Source: Gnetum montanum (taxonomy: Eukaryota; Streptophyta; Gnetopsida; Gnetales; Gnetaceae). From it: DNA of 64,000 nt. The stretch lies in the NCBI GenBank assembly GCA_015680685.1, contig MNCI01020719.1:228276-292275 (forward strand), given 5' to 3'. Positions 46,706-60,190 of this stretch are shown here, in pieces; the stretch's first letter is position 1, and every line of letters begins with the position of its first letter. The translations under genes were made by a program, and so were the position numbers. The notes under the pieces were generated by a model. It was given only the letters and a program-made list of their open reading frames with translations. It ran no database searches and had not been told where the DNA came from.

Positions 46706-49700
46706 ACCTCTAGGCTTATCCATCTGAATGCACTTTTGAAAAAGAAGCTTCCAAGGCTCTCTACCAACTAAACATTTAATCACCCAGTTGCCACATAACA
46801 CAATACCACACTTATAACAATTCATCAATCCTAATCCACCATCCTCTTTATGAGAAGTGCAAATGTTCCATGCAACATGAAAAAATCCTTTCCTAGAATG
46901 GTTGCTACTCCAAAGAAAATTTATCATAAGCTAATCAATGCAATGATATATCAAAATACAAGGAGCCCAACATGAAGAATAATTCACATGAGTAGCTTGA
47001 ATGATATGCTTACAAACAATAAACTTACAAGCCATTGAAAGTTTCTTTTCCTTTCATTTAATAAGTTTTGGTTCAATTTTTTTCATGGTAACATCTCATA
47101 AAGTTTTTGAAGATCAACCAAAGGGAAAAAAATGCCTAACAATTTGAAAACATTTGACTATTCTAAGAAATGTCAAGATTTAGACAAAGCTCATTCTTGA
47201 ACCCCCTTGTTGCAAAAGATAGAAGATTTGGACCAATTAATCTAAGAGCCTAAAAATTTTTAATATTGATCAACATGATAAAAAAGAAAATTTGCAATAT
47301 CTTTATCATCTTTTAACATAAAAAAGTATTCATGTATAAAATGCATATTTAATAAAGTAGGAACATTATTTTCAATAAAGATGCCTTGTAGTAAATTATG
47401 GTCCTAGTCCTTCTAAATAACATGACATAAAAAATATGCAATAAAGATGAAGAGATAAAGAACAAAAAGAAAACGTTACCTAACTGAGTGTTCAAGCTTG
47501 AAGCTCTTAGTAATGCCAACATTCGTAGCCACAAGTGCATTAGCATCTGTAAAATAGTCTCCACCATGCCAATTAATTTTTCATTAAAACCATATTTGTG
47601 AAGACAAGAAATAATAAACTAACATTCAATTCTATTATATGCTTTAGCATAATCAAGCCTCAAAAAAGTGATGTTTTGATTAGAATCCTTTACCCACTAC
47701 ATACCCTCCCAAGCTGTGACAACATTATCGAAAATGTATCTTTCTTTGACAAAGTTAGTTTGCACTGGTAATTAATCAAGAAATACTTAGTTTCAATCTT
47801 CTAGTAAGACATTTAGAAAAAAATTTATAAACAGAACTTAGAAGAGTAATAAAGCATCATTTATTAATGTGAGAAAGATTACCATCCTTAGGAATAAGTC
47901 TGATGACTCCTCTATTTAGCTCTTGACCAAGAGAACATTGTTTAATGGCTTTAACAAAAACACATTAAGGTCTATACCAACAACATCTCAATGATTTTTA
48001 AAAAATTTAATGGAAATTCAATCAAAAATTTTAAGTTTTATCATCAGCTAAGCTAAACACGACATCTTTAATTTCAATAAGAGAGATATCATATTCAAGA
48101 AGATATTTGTGACTATCGTGAACAATATTAGGTAAATGATCACAATTAGAGAGAAAATTTGCATGATCAAAATCCATTGATATAAAAACATGCTGAAATT
48201 TTCTTTCAATAAAATCATTGATAGTAAGAGCATTTGACCTAATTTGACCGTCAACTTCCATGAAGTCAATAATAGGAAAATTACCTTTATCTTTTAAGAA
48301 TTTAAAAAATTCTTTGGATGGTTCTTCATCTACTTTCAACTAGTTAAGATGACCCTTGATGAGAGCAGTATTAGCATTATGCATATCCTATTTTTATTTG
48401 ACTGGGTGAACATAAGCAAGTCATTGTTAAAGATTAATATTAAAGGGATCATTATGTAAAGCAGTGTTGATCTATTGAATTTCATTAGAGATTTTTTCTC
48501 AATCTCTCTTTTGTTTCTTAGCATATTGCTTACTTAACTAATGGGAAAAATTATGAACATAATATATAGCATGCAATCACCAATCAATCCAACTTGATTT
48601 ATGAAGGGGTCTCATTTTTTCATTCTACAAAGATGACAAAAGACCTTTTCCAAAAGGAGTAAGAAATAAAGATGCATTCATACAAAAAAGCTCATAATAT
48701 TGCACTAGATATTTAATATCAAATTTCAAATTAATATAAATTAGAAAATGGTTTGAAAGAGTTGCATCTTTGTGAACTGTAACCTTTGCATCACTGAACC
48801 AAGATGAAAAAAAATGAAAAAATGAGATCAATTAACTCTTTTTCAAAAATCTAATTATTACCTTCATAGAGGTTAGACTAGGTAAACCAATCATGATGAT
48901 AAACATTTAATCTAGTAGCATCAAATAAAAAAAACTATTCCATACCCTCACACCAAATAGAAAGATCATGATCTTTAAGTCAAGAAGAAACTTCACCAAT
49001 TTTATCATAAGAATTTTCAATCATATTAAAATAACCACAAAAAATCCAAGGAACTTTAGGCAAGCTTTGAAAAAGAAACTTCTAGAAAATAGTTCTAAGT
49101 GCATAAATATTGTAAATACCAAAATAACCTAAAGCACCTTGAAGAATAACCTAGACTACAAAATTATTTTTGCCATGAGAGATACTTTTTTTAGGAAGAA
49201 AATGATTGATAATGAGAGCTGCACCACCTTGACCAATACTATGATTAGTAAATAATATTGTAGAATCATGAAGAATACTTTTACCAACCATGACTATACT
49301 TGATTTGGAAATCATAATCTCTTAAAGGAGAATAAAATCAGGAACTAAATGTTGTATGCAAAGAAAAGCACTAATAACTTTTGTCTGAAGTCAATTACTT
49401 TGAAAAGATTAACATAGGGTGAAGGGCAAGGAGGCCCCCATCCTATTACTAAAATCAACATTCTCAAAAATTATCTCCATATCTTAACCAATAATTACAA
49501 AAAAATTATTAGGAATTAAAATATCTTGAACATGCTGACCATTCTAATGATTTGACATATATTCATTAATAGATAGACTTTCTCAACATTTTTTATTATT
49601 AAAAACCATTTGAATCAACAATACGATTCTATGAAACCTTAGGAGTATATACTTTTTTCCTCTTATTCATTAAAGAATTTTTTGAAATTGATTTCATTGG

Positions 49701-50600
49701 AACCTTTCTTAAAGATACATTCTATTGAACAATAGTAAAAGAAAGGGGTGGGCTAACTATTGAAACATCAATAGAAGAAATCATCATAAGATTTACAACA
49801 TTTGTAGAAAACACCTTCATACAATCTTTAACATTAGTAGAAGAAACCTTAGTGGCATTTACAAAATCTTGTTGCTAACATGCTTACATTATCTTTTTGC
49901 GTAGCATAAAAGGACTTAAATCAAACATGTAACCCTCATGATGACAATAGTGACATGACTTGGAAGATTGTAATAAATAACCTTCTATGCATAATCAATT
50001 CTGCCAACATGCAAAAGAATTTCTTGCTTAAGAGAATTAAGATCCACTTAAATCATATATCAAATTATGTAGAATTATATCAAGGGTTCCAAAATGCTTG
50101 ATTAGACCAATATGAAAGATAATGGTCCTTTCAACTTTTTTAGAAATTAATGGAAGATTCAACAATTAAATAAAATAAGAAGCCTTTCAAAATTCAAGAT
50201 ATGTTGGATTAAAATAGGGAGTCCAATTTTGAATAATCAATAAAGCATGATGGTGATTAAAAACACTAATATTAAGGACCTTAGAAACCATTGTCAAATC
50301 AATAAATTCTACCAAAAATAATTTTGATAAATAATGAGCATGGACAAAATCTAAATCTTGATATTTCCAAACCAAATTTAAATGATTCAAAAAGCTAAAG
50401 CAACTAGGTAAATAACCTATAATTTACATAAACAAATACCTTTTAGAAATTTCTAGAGTAATAGATTCATATAAATCATCAAAAAACTCATGGAAAGGAA
50501 AAGAAACATGCCTAAAGAATCACCAACTGAATTTGGTGGCATTGCATGTAATACCAATGCTAAATCTCTTGCTACTTGAAACCAATGTAGAAACCCTCAC
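46706..50600 (-). pseudogene. Decayed L1-type LINE (nucleic-acid-binding ORF1, endonuclease, RT)
   Basis: Reading leftward from about 50600: a DUF4283-like ORF1 region with NWTPYFNPTYLEF (50187-50390) and a CHYCHHEGY zinc element near 49950; then an AP-type endonuclease with SIGQGGAALIINHFLPKK (about 49220) and PWIFCGYFN (about 49050); then RT segments (48031-48339 and 47349-47567); and finally INFLWSSNHSRKGFFHVAW and HKEDGGLGLMNCY (46703-46927). The C-terminal end is cut where the LTR ends at 46705. Most frames contain many stops. Confidence 0.85.
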
Positions 50601-50826
50601 TACTAGAACACTCAAAGTCACAAAAACCCTTGCTGCTAGATCCTAGATTTTTATATAGTTTGAAAATTTAAGAAGTAGTATACTTTTTTTAGGATAAGGT
50701 GTATACAATTTAGTTTACTTTGGTGGTATGAATGTTATATGTTGGTTTATATGAGGATTACTTTTATTGTAGATTAGTTTATATGGAAATTACATGTATT
50801 GTAGTTTACTTTATATGAGGGGATGT

Positions 50827-50963
50827 TGAAACCTAATATAATTGAAACATAGGTACACCCCAAGATTTATAAAAATTTATAACTTAGTGCCACCTAGTAA
50901 AATCAAACCTATGACTTGGGGTTACCATGCTAAGATCCATACCACTAGGCTAACAACCCATTA
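50827..50963 (-). repeat. tRNA-derived SINE copy
   Basis: Minus strand: TTGTTAGCCTAGTGGTATGG (A box), GCATGGTAACC, an AGGTTTGATTTT B-box relic, and the tail CTTGGGGTGTACCTATG. It matches 24779-24915 over its length. Confidence 0.7.
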
Positions 50964-53100
50964 TTGTTTATTTTATATGAGGAATGCTTAGTGTAGTGTA
51001 TATATGGTGTGGCATATTAGGCTTTTATGTCTTTTAAAAGGATTATAGTTAGAATGGATAGATGTAGGTTTATAAAATAGTGTAGTTTATACATGACATA
51101 GGATGTTAGGTTTTTTTGTTAAGAGAAATGGTATTTAAAGGTGTTAGTGTGAGGATAACACCAACATTAAATATATGGCATATAACAAAGCAAGAGGATG
51201 ATAATATTAACATATATCTATTCAAGATACATATGAGAGAAACCTTATAAATAATATGATGTATATCAAAGGTGATGAGGTAGAATTCCTAAAATCAAGG
51301 GATTAGTCAAAAGCTAATTTGGGAATATTGTTACATCACTTCATGTATAAATATGAATTAATGTATATGGAATGCGGTGCCTCACCACTTACCTTGGTTT
51401 GGTTGGGGGTGTGGACCATCTCCTCATTTCTATGCATTCTTTATGTTCTATCATGGAGTCTAATGTTTAGTTATTTTGATTTTTCTCATTTCCTTATTCT
51501 CTTTTCTCTATATTAATGCTCTTAATTCTTTCATTTGGTATCAAAGATGAGTGCTCAAATTTTATTTTGGTTTTATAGCCTAAGTGAAAGATCCTAGTTT
51601 TTTTCATCCTCTATCAAATCTTGTCAGACTATCAAAAAAAGGTGTTTTTAACCATTCCTAAAAAATTATAACCAAATTTTTTCAGTTTCAAGGCCACAAA
51701 AAAGGCTTGCAAGTTAGGGAAAAAATGGCTAAATAGCCAACAACTTTAGAAAGACATTCACTATTCATGATAGGACATCTAAAAAAGATCTTGAATAAAG
51801 AGATCAAGAATGCAAAGCCCTATAAATTAGAAGTGGTATATCATTCACATTACAAATCTAGCAATAGAAGGAAAGCATGCTCTAAGGGTAAGACTATGGC
51901 TAGGCTCACAATGGAAAAGTTATGTGCACATTCAAACTAGGATGATTCATAACTAGCACTAGCATGGCAAGCCAATGTTTGTGCTAGCAACCATCTGGGT
52001 ATTATTCTTTCTCTTCTACAACTTAGTTTCCAAATGCATGTGGAGATGCAAAGGAAAGAGGAGCATTGTAAGTTAAGCTAGTATTGTATGGGCCAAAACC
52101 TAAACCAAAGGTAGAGGATATTTCCAGGTAGGAGGCCTAGACTTTTGCCAAAAAAATAGGGGTTCCTGTACATCAAAACTTGGGCATTTAATTCCAAGAA
52201 TGTTGACATCCCTACTTTGCTTGATGATAAAAGCATGGGAGTGTCTTCTAGTAGAAATCATAGTGATTAAGATTTTTCTAGACACAAATGAACTAGTTGC
52301 ATGTAGCTATGACATTGTGAAGCTATGCAACTTGGTAGAAACAAGCCATGCCACATAGAAATCCTACTAGTATGCCATGCTATGAACAAAACAAAATCCT
52401 GGTTTGGTGGTGCTCTTGGGCCAATGATCTTGATGGTTGCTACTTTCACGAATCCTTCATATCACTGTGTTACTAGAGATGATGCTCAAGAAAACATTGT
52501 ATGGGCCACGCAAGTAGTGACCATGTTGACGTTTGCTACCAAGAAATAGGTTGTTTTGATCTGGCGCCAATTTTGGTAATGATGCTACTAGTTTTGGATA
52601 CCCATGCTTGTCAATTAACTATGTATGAAAGCCCCAATTTGACCACCTGCTGAGAAATCCAAATGGAACCGCAAACGGTCATGTCAAATGATCAAAATCT
52701 GATGAAGTAGCAGAAGAAACTATATTATAAGAGGCAATTATTTTTACCATTTGATTTATTTAATATTTTTTAAAAAAATATTCTCATTTAAGAGGAGAAA
52801 AAATCCAAATCAATGGAAATATTTTTATATTCTCACCCCATGTTTATCATCCCATCTACTTAAATGGGTAACAAACTATAACATTGGCCATCCTAATTTG
52901 TATTTAGATGACCTAGAATTGAAGAAGACACCTAAACCCTTATCCTAAGTTGTAGTTTTTTACCCTTCAAAATTATGAGGCATATTATATTTTTGATAAA
53001 ACAAAGAGCAAGATTGAAGAAAAAAGGCCTAGGAAATAACTAAAGAAACTTGAAGATATGACCTTAAGATTACAACAAGTGTGACCTAGCATATGGTAGG
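50964..53100. other. Unassigned AT-rich stretch
   Basis: No gene recognised. At 51534 a TTTGGTATCAAAGATGAG string resembles a copia-type PBS (tRNA-Met) after a possible LTR end, but I found no matching LTR partner or copia genes. A 74-codon open stretch at 52325-52549 has no family I can name. Confidence 0.4.
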
Positions 53101-53968
53101 TGATGAGTCATCATGGGTTTGTCTATGTGGATGTGAATGTGTTGATGCAATCCCATCAATGCATGGTTTGATGCATCAACGCATACGCGTTGATGAAGTG
53201 TCTAATCTTGCCTATATAAATGCACGCATCCACCACATTTATGGCATTCGTTCATTCATAGCTTAGTTGAACTCTTGCAGTTTATTTATTTAAGAGTTAG
53301 AATATTTTCTAAGTGCCTACAATAGGAGTTGAAAAATGTATAAATCTTTATTTGAGCATTGATGTACTTGAACACCCCAATGTGAGTGTGAACGATAATA
53401 AAGATGAGCTTTCTTGATAAACCTTGCAACACTTAGACTTAACGCAATCTTTACTTTATGCATTTACTATTCATGAAATTTTTAATGCATTAAATTAGTT
53501 AATTAATAGTGGATAATTAATGCACATAACTATGACAACTTTGAGCATACGTTAATGCTTGGTAATCCTAGTAGCGCTTATGCTTGGTAATCCAGTAGCG
53601 CTTACGCTTGGTAATCTAGTAGTGTTTCAAAATCTTCAAAATGTGTACGGAAAATGGGAACGAATAAGAATGTTAGAATTAGTTAACACATTAATTAGTT
53701 ATTAGATTAAGTAAACATTTAATTACTTTATTTTTGACACTTGGGAAAATTAAATGAAAATTATAAAAAGTATACAAATCATGTGCCTTAGTTACACTTA
53801 ACCATACCCTTGAACCTCACAAGTAGAACTAGGAAGACAATGATTACATCCTTGAAATTCACTACCTATTTCATGTATACTTAGAGAGCTAAAGTTTATG
53901 GAATTCAACCAGATCGCTCAGCAAATGCTAGTGATTCGTATGGTTGGGCATAGAAACTACTTGCATCA
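53101..53968 (+). repeat. 5' LTR of the 53-62 kb element
   Basis: TGATGAGTCA...TTGCATCA, 868 bp. U3 has GTTGATGCAATCCCATCAAT-type repeats including TGATGCATCAACGCATACG, a TATA box CCTATATAAATGC (53212-53224), and an R/U5 with three GCTTGGTAATC(C)-type modules (53557-53625). Confidence 0.85.
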
Positions 53969-53969
53969 T

Positions 53970-53987
53970 TGGTGTCATTGCCAAGGA
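53970..53987 (+). other. Primer-binding site, decayed tRNA-Asp type
   Basis: TGGTGTCATTGCCAAGGA, one base inside the LTR; a tRNA-Asp PBS with transitions. Confidence 0.7.
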
Positions 53988-54115
53988 CTTTAGTTAGCTA
54001 TGTGTGCTATCTACAAGTTTATGAAATCATCTAATGACATTGTAGCGAACCTTAAAGTCAAAATCATAAAGAAAAATAATAATAATAAAAGCACATTTTT
54101 TTCCTCAAAACTAAC

Positions 54116-56560
54116 ATGGCTTCTTCTCACAGGGGAGATTCTCTGCCACTATTCAAGAAAAATTCCAATCAAAGGCAAGAAGGCCCAAAGCCATCTATGC
54201 CCCAACAATGCAAAGTAATCTATACTCATCTAGATGAGTATACTCTGGATTTCACCTTCATCTTGCACTAGGATGAACAACTATAGTGGAGGAACATAGA
54301 GGAAAACATCATGTTGCCTCCTAATCGCTCAATTCCTATGATGCTACTCCACAATCTCATGAGATTGGGCATCTAGGGGCTTAATTTTGAGTATGTTATG
54401 CAAGATCATGACTATTAGGATTATCATCCCATAAATACACAATGAAGGAAAGATCAATAGATGGAGGCTCGCTACGAGGCATCAAAGAAGAAATAGTTCA
54501 CAAACCCCTTATTCTTGTTGGGACAGAAGGAAGGAGAGGATTCCTTCTCTATGAATTCTCAAAGCATAGACACTCCTCCGCTTCTCTTCAATGAAGGGGC
54601 CCTGAACCAGAATTTACAATCAACTGTAAACAACCCTAGTTTGGGGAAGAACAAGTCCCATGACCATGGGGGCTCCAAAGAAGGGAGTCAATGCAAGAAC
54701 AATGAAAGGCATTACCATAATGACAAACATGGTGATCATGGGTGGGAAAAAATAAGAGGAGGTAGCAAGCACCATTCTGATGCTAGTCCTCCTTCCTCTT
54801 CCTCATCCTCATCATCTTCCCCCTATAGCTCTAATTGAAGCCATAAAGGAAGAGACCATGATGAAGGTGACCAATGAGATAGAGATGATTACAAATACCA
54901 TTAAAAAATAGACACTAGGGATGTGGGCAATCATGAGAGGTCCACCATAGAAAAAGAAGGGACAACAAGGGGCATCATAGGCATCATGGCCATCACAGGG
55001 GCTATGACTATGATGAGCCTTTACTTGCAATCAGAAATACGCTAAATGTTCTAGAGGCCATAAATATTCCAATAAGACACATGAAAGATAACTGAATTAA
55101 ATGATTCGACATGAACAATATCCCTAAGTTTGAAGGGGGATACAATTATAATTCACAAAACCATCTACAAGCCTTTCACAATGCATGTACCTTACAAAAC
55201 ATGGAGAACGAATGGAAGAAATTGAAGCTATTCCCTAGGATACTCATCAAGGACGTTGAAAGCTAATACCAATCCTTAGAACTGAAATCAATTATATGTT
55301 GAATTATGATGCTTGAACTCTTCAATGAAAAGTATCAAACATACTCTCAAGTGTCCAATCTACAAAAGCAAATCCAAGGGTGGAAGTAAGGAACACATGA
55401 ATCCTTGGATGCTGCCATGGGCAAATATTACTCTCTGTTGCACCAATGCCTACACCATGGCTTTTCTCAAAGGAAGAAGCTATGGCATATCATAGATGGG
55501 CTCAAGATGAAAATGAGGAGAACTCTTAAGGTCTATGCCCAAGGTAGGCTTTTAGAGCTAAGAGCCCATCAAATCCAAAGGCTAATTAAGCAAGTGGCCA
55601 AAGAAGAATGTGAGCTGAGGAAAAAGGAAAGTGCAAAGGAGTACAACTAGGACCCTTCCATCAACAAATGAAAGGTTTGATTTTATGATAATGAGGAGGA
55701 GACACCAATTGATGAAGTGGTGTAACATAAGACCTTGTTGATACAAAAATCTATTTTTGAAATATCGGCCAAGGTAGACAAAATGTGAAACCCTTTGACA
55801 AAAATTTCCAAACCACTCTATAGATTATAGAGGAGTCCAAAGAGCAAGGTAGTGGTCATGACTGAAGGAGAATGAAGGAAGCTAAACATGTCCATCAAAG
55901 TAGTAAGGGCAAAGCTACTGCTATTGAAGAGGTTATGGATTCTGAGACATATGATGATTGTGGGTGTAACATTTGCCAATACAAGCATCCTAAGGGATGT
56001 TTCCCAGTTGTGTCACACTTGTAGAAATCTAGGGTGTATACTTTGAATCCTAGGCTGGTAAAAAGGTAAGCACCCAAGAGGTTGCCTTATCCTCGAGGAA
56101 ACTACAGGCAATTCCACCAATAAGCCTATTATCTGAGTGGAGCTCCACCTCAGCCTCACGACCAGTATCAACAATGGAAATAACCATAGTCATGGGGGAT
56201 GCCACCACCAACGTATTAATATCCTTACCAACAACTAGATCTATATGAGTACTATGTTTAGTAGCACATTTCTCCACATGACTCTTCTAGTCATGCCTCT
56301 TCCCAACACGACTACTACCCCCTTAAGTATTATAGAGCACAATCTCGAAATGGGAAATCTCCATTTCTGTATTATCCTCCTCATCCTTCTACACCTATAC
56401 CTCCATCCTCAACTTAATTGCCACCGACTCCATCCATGCAGGATGAAATTCCAACCCAGCAACAGCAAAGAAACACCCCAAGGGTTGTTAAGTTACAGCC
56501 AACTCCCCAACCAGGTGGTTTAGATAATAAGCCTCGAAAACGACCCTTTTTCTGAACCAA
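54116..56560 (+). pseudogene. gag of the 53-62 kb element
   Basis: The ATG at 54116 opens MASSHRGDSLPLFKKNSNQR. It passes through a Ser/His/Lys-rich low-complexity region (54515-54838), the gag domain (55080-55650, including DMNNIPKFEGGYNYN and HIIDGLKMKMRRTLKVYAQG), a CNICQYKHPKGC zinc knuckle (about 55966-56003), and a Pro/Gln-rich linker. Stops interrupt it. This copy shows the N-terminus that the 36-46 kb element lacks. Confidence 0.8.
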
Positions 56561-56689
56561 CAATCCTACTAAGCCCTCATAGACACCTGCATCTCTAGAC
56601 CTTGCCTCTCCTTCCTCCTCCACAACATATTTCAAGATCCCTTCAAATGAAACACCTCCCAAAAGGCATACTAACCCCCATGATCATAA

Positions 56690-57240
56690 ATTGGATAAAG
56701 ATTGGCCACCATCCAAAGAAGAGATCTAATCCTAGGAGTCCCCTCATTTACTTACAAATCACTAGGAATGAGCCTTGCAAGGCTCTTTTGGAATCAAGTT
56801 TTGGTATCCATTTTATCTCTCATGAAATGATCAAATCCTGAAACCTACCTCCTCTCAAGAAGAGCAACATTCATCTTAAGTTAGTGGATCATTCCATCAC
56901 CATTCCCTTGGGATTGGTGAAGGACATTATGACCACCATCTACGAATGGTCCTATCCTATTGACTTCCTAATGATATTTGCAGATAACTACAAGGGGAAC
57001 TTCCTAATCATCATGGGAAGGGCTTGGCTAAGTACAATTGATACACAGCTAGGAATCAAACACCTCTTTAGAGATCTCCAAGGAAAATGACTTTAGGAAG
57101 ATTGACAGGAATCACATTCCATGCATCACATACAGTGACATAGGGTGCCACTACATGCAAAAATCATGGATAGTCAAAAGCACAACAATCATAGCATGCA
57201 AGCAATGTGTAGATGTAACAAAAATTTAGAGGTGCCTGTA
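56690..57240 (+). pseudogene. Aspartic protease of the 53-62 kb element
   Basis: SPLIYLQITRNEPCKALLES is followed by SFGIHFISHEM at the active-site position (the catalytic Asp has become Glu or Ser), then HSITIPLGLVKDIMTTIYEW and NFLIIMGRAWLSTIDTQLGI. Dead. Confidence 0.7.
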
Positions 57241-57349
57241 CGTAGCAACCACAAAGCAAGAGGACACCTAGTGACTAACAGCTAAATCTAAAAGCAATTC
57301 CACATTGTACATGATATAAACTAAGAGCTTAAAAAGTGCCTACATTGAG

Positions 57350-58870
57350 GACATGGATGAAATGAAGCAAATCCATTGCCAATTCTCCGATGAACCTAAT
57401 GACACTAATTGGGGAGAGCTAGAAATCCCTAATAGCTTTAAATAAGAGCCTCTTGAGTTAAAAAATTTATTGATCAGAATGGAATATGCTTTTCTAAAAA
57501 ATGGTAAGCCGATCATTATCAATGTTAACCTTGCTCCTGTGCAAAAAAAGAAGTTGTTGGAGGTGGTCAAAATATGACCAACAACCTTTGCTTAATAATA
57601 TCATGAGCTGACTAGAATTGATCCAACGATATGCTAGCATCACATCTATACAGATTCCTCCATTAATCCAAAGAGGTAGTTGTAGTAGTGGTTGAATCCC
57701 AAACTAGAACATATCATCAAAGAAAAAATTGAAAAACTCCTCAAGGTAGGTTTCATATACCCCATTGCAGATAGTGAGTGGATTAGCCCACTTGTGGTCA
57801 TCCCAAAGAAAGATGGGAAATGAAGAGTGTGTATCGATTTCAGGCCATTGAATATGGCAACATACAAGGACCATTTTTCTTTGCCATTTATGGACCAAGT
57901 GTTGGACACAATTTTTGGGCATTGCTACTATAGCTTTCTATATGGTTATAATGGCTATAACCAAATCCAGATAGCATTGAAGGACCAAGCCAAAACCACA
58001 TTTACGAGTTCCTAGGGAACTTTTTCGTATAGAAAGTTGTCATTTGACCTGTGTAATGCCCCTTCAACATTCCAACACCTTATCCTGAGCATTTTTCAAT
58101 AGCAGATTGGTAGTGGGATTGAAGTCTTCATGGATGACTTCTTCATCTATCGAGCTACATTTGAGTAAGCCCTAGACTATCTTCAGCAAGTGCTAAAAAG
58201 ATGCATGAAGACAAACCTTAGACTCAACTAGAAAAAAAGCAATTTAATGATCCAAGAAGGCATTATTTTAGGACACAAAATTTTACAACAAGGGATTGAG
58301 GTGGACCCTAAGAAAATAAGGGTCATCCAAGGGATTATCTGACAGCCATAAATATTCAAAGATGTGAGGTCATTCCTTGGTCACATTGGATACTATTGGT
58401 GCTTCATCAAGAATTTCTCTAAGATCATCAAACTATTGGTGGAGCTAACGAAGAAGGATGCTTGTTTATCTAGACTAAGAAATGTAAGTATGCATCTAGC
58501 AACTCAAGAAAAAGCTCATGAAAACTCCAATTCTACATGTACCTGACTAGTCTAGACCCTTCCACATCATGATGGATGCATCCAACTATGCCTTGGGAGC
58601 CATGCTTACATAGTTGAATGATTAAAAACATCCTTACTACATCCATTGTGCTAGTAGAATCATTGTGGTTGCATAGCTAAACTACACTACAATTGAGAAA
58701 GAGCTCATGGTAATGGTGTATGCCTTGCAAAAATTTAAGCACTATGTGCTTAGGTACAAGGTGTTTGTGCACAAGGACCACAGTGCAATTTAGTTCCTAA
58801 TGAATAAGCCAATGATTGTTGCTAACCAATTGTCTCGATTAAGATGGGACAACAAAGAGGAGGAGATCCT
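57350..58870 (+). pseudogene. Reverse transcriptase and RNase H of the 53-62 kb element
   Basis: RT pieces: WISPLVVIPKKDGK (about 57780), VCIDFRPLNMATYKDHFSLP (57827), and an intact VFMDDFFI box (about 58123-58146). RNase H: MMDASNYALGAML (about 58571) and YALQKFKHYVLRYKVFVH (about 58721). The catalytic box is better preserved than in the 36-46 kb copy, but stops are common. Confidence 0.85.
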
Positions 58871-59039
58871 ACTTTCATATCAATTTCCTTATGAACTCCT
58901 CTTTATTGAGGCTATAACTGAACAAGTACCCACTGAAACCAACTAGTACAGTGGCATTCTCCCCTACCTTCTCACTTAGGAAATGCCATAGGATTAGGGC
59001 AATATAAAGAAACAATAGTTTCTTCACTAAGCAAAACAC

Positions 59040-60190
59040 TTCATGGAAATCAAAAGACACCTATAAAAGGTATGCGTCAATGGCCTAGTTCAATGGTATG
59101 TACTTGATGATGATCAACTACACATCCTCCAAGATGCTCATGAGGGTTCTTATGGGGGCCACTATGCTAGGAGATGCATGACCATAAATATCCTCATGGC
59201 AAGGTATCATTAGCCAACAATTTTTAAGGATGCTCACCACTTCATCTACTCCTATGATTATTGCCAATGCAATGGTGGGATGACCGCTTGTATGGAGGGG
59301 CCTCAAGTATGGATCCAACCACTACAGTCCTTCAATATTTGGGGCATCAACTTCATAGGTCCCATCACTTCCATGTCTAATAGAAAGGCATACATCATAA
59401 TAACTGTTAACTACTATATAAAGTGGGCAAAAGCAAAAGCCATCATTTATTGCACATCTTCTAAGGCTGCTTAGTTTAGGTTTGGGATGCCACATGCACA
59501 TATTGCTGATAATAAAACTCATTTTACAAGCACCACCTCTCAAAAGCTCATGCAATGCTTTGGGGTTGAGCATAAGCTAACAACACCCTACCACCCCCAA
59601 GCTAATGGTCAAGCAAAAGTTACAAATAGGGAGATCACAAAAATACTAACCCAAATAGTTAGTAAATATATGAGGCATTAGAGCACAAAACTTAACGATG
59701 CACTTTGGGCCTACTGCTCCACTTGGAAACTTCTTATTTCCTACTCTCCCTATGAGCTTATGTGTGGCAAACTACCAATACTTCCCATCCAAGCAAAACT
59801 TTGTACACTATCAATGGCTTGTGACCTTTGCCTTCACGTTAGCCTAGCACAAAAAGAAAGGTTAATGAATCTTAATGTGCTAGACAATAACTGACTAGTG
59901 ACCCTGTCATCTAATGAAGTGCATAAGACATTTAATAAACATCGTCATGATCTTAGGATCAGGAAAGTAAAATTTCAACCAAGAGACAAGGTCCTATACT
60001 AGAATCCCACACATGTACCACAAAGAAATAAGTTCCAAACATTATGAAAAGGTCTTACATTATCTATGAAACCTTTCCATCTAGGGCCATGTTAATTTAC
60101 AGACTTGAAAGCCCAAACAAAAAGCTACTAGTTAACACATAACAAATAAAACCTTTCAAAAAACCCAAGAGAGCTAGTAACTAGAACACC
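59040..60190 (+). pseudogene. Integrase of the 53-62 kb element
   Basis: HEGSYGGHYARRCM (about 59142), IWGINFIGPITSMSN (59338), HIADNKTHFTSTT (59496) and YHPQANGQAKVTNREITKIL (59592) mark the zinc, D, D and E regions; the first catalytic Asp reads Asn. A basic tail runs to about 60190. Confidence 0.8.

Noticed and set aside
51534-51552. Copia-type LTR end and PBS
   Set aside because: The PBS-like string is imperfect, no matching second LTR is seen, and the sequence after it has no copia gag or pol.
52559-52585. TGGCGCC string as a gypsy PBS
   Set aside because: Only seven bases match, no LTR edge precedes it and no gag follows.
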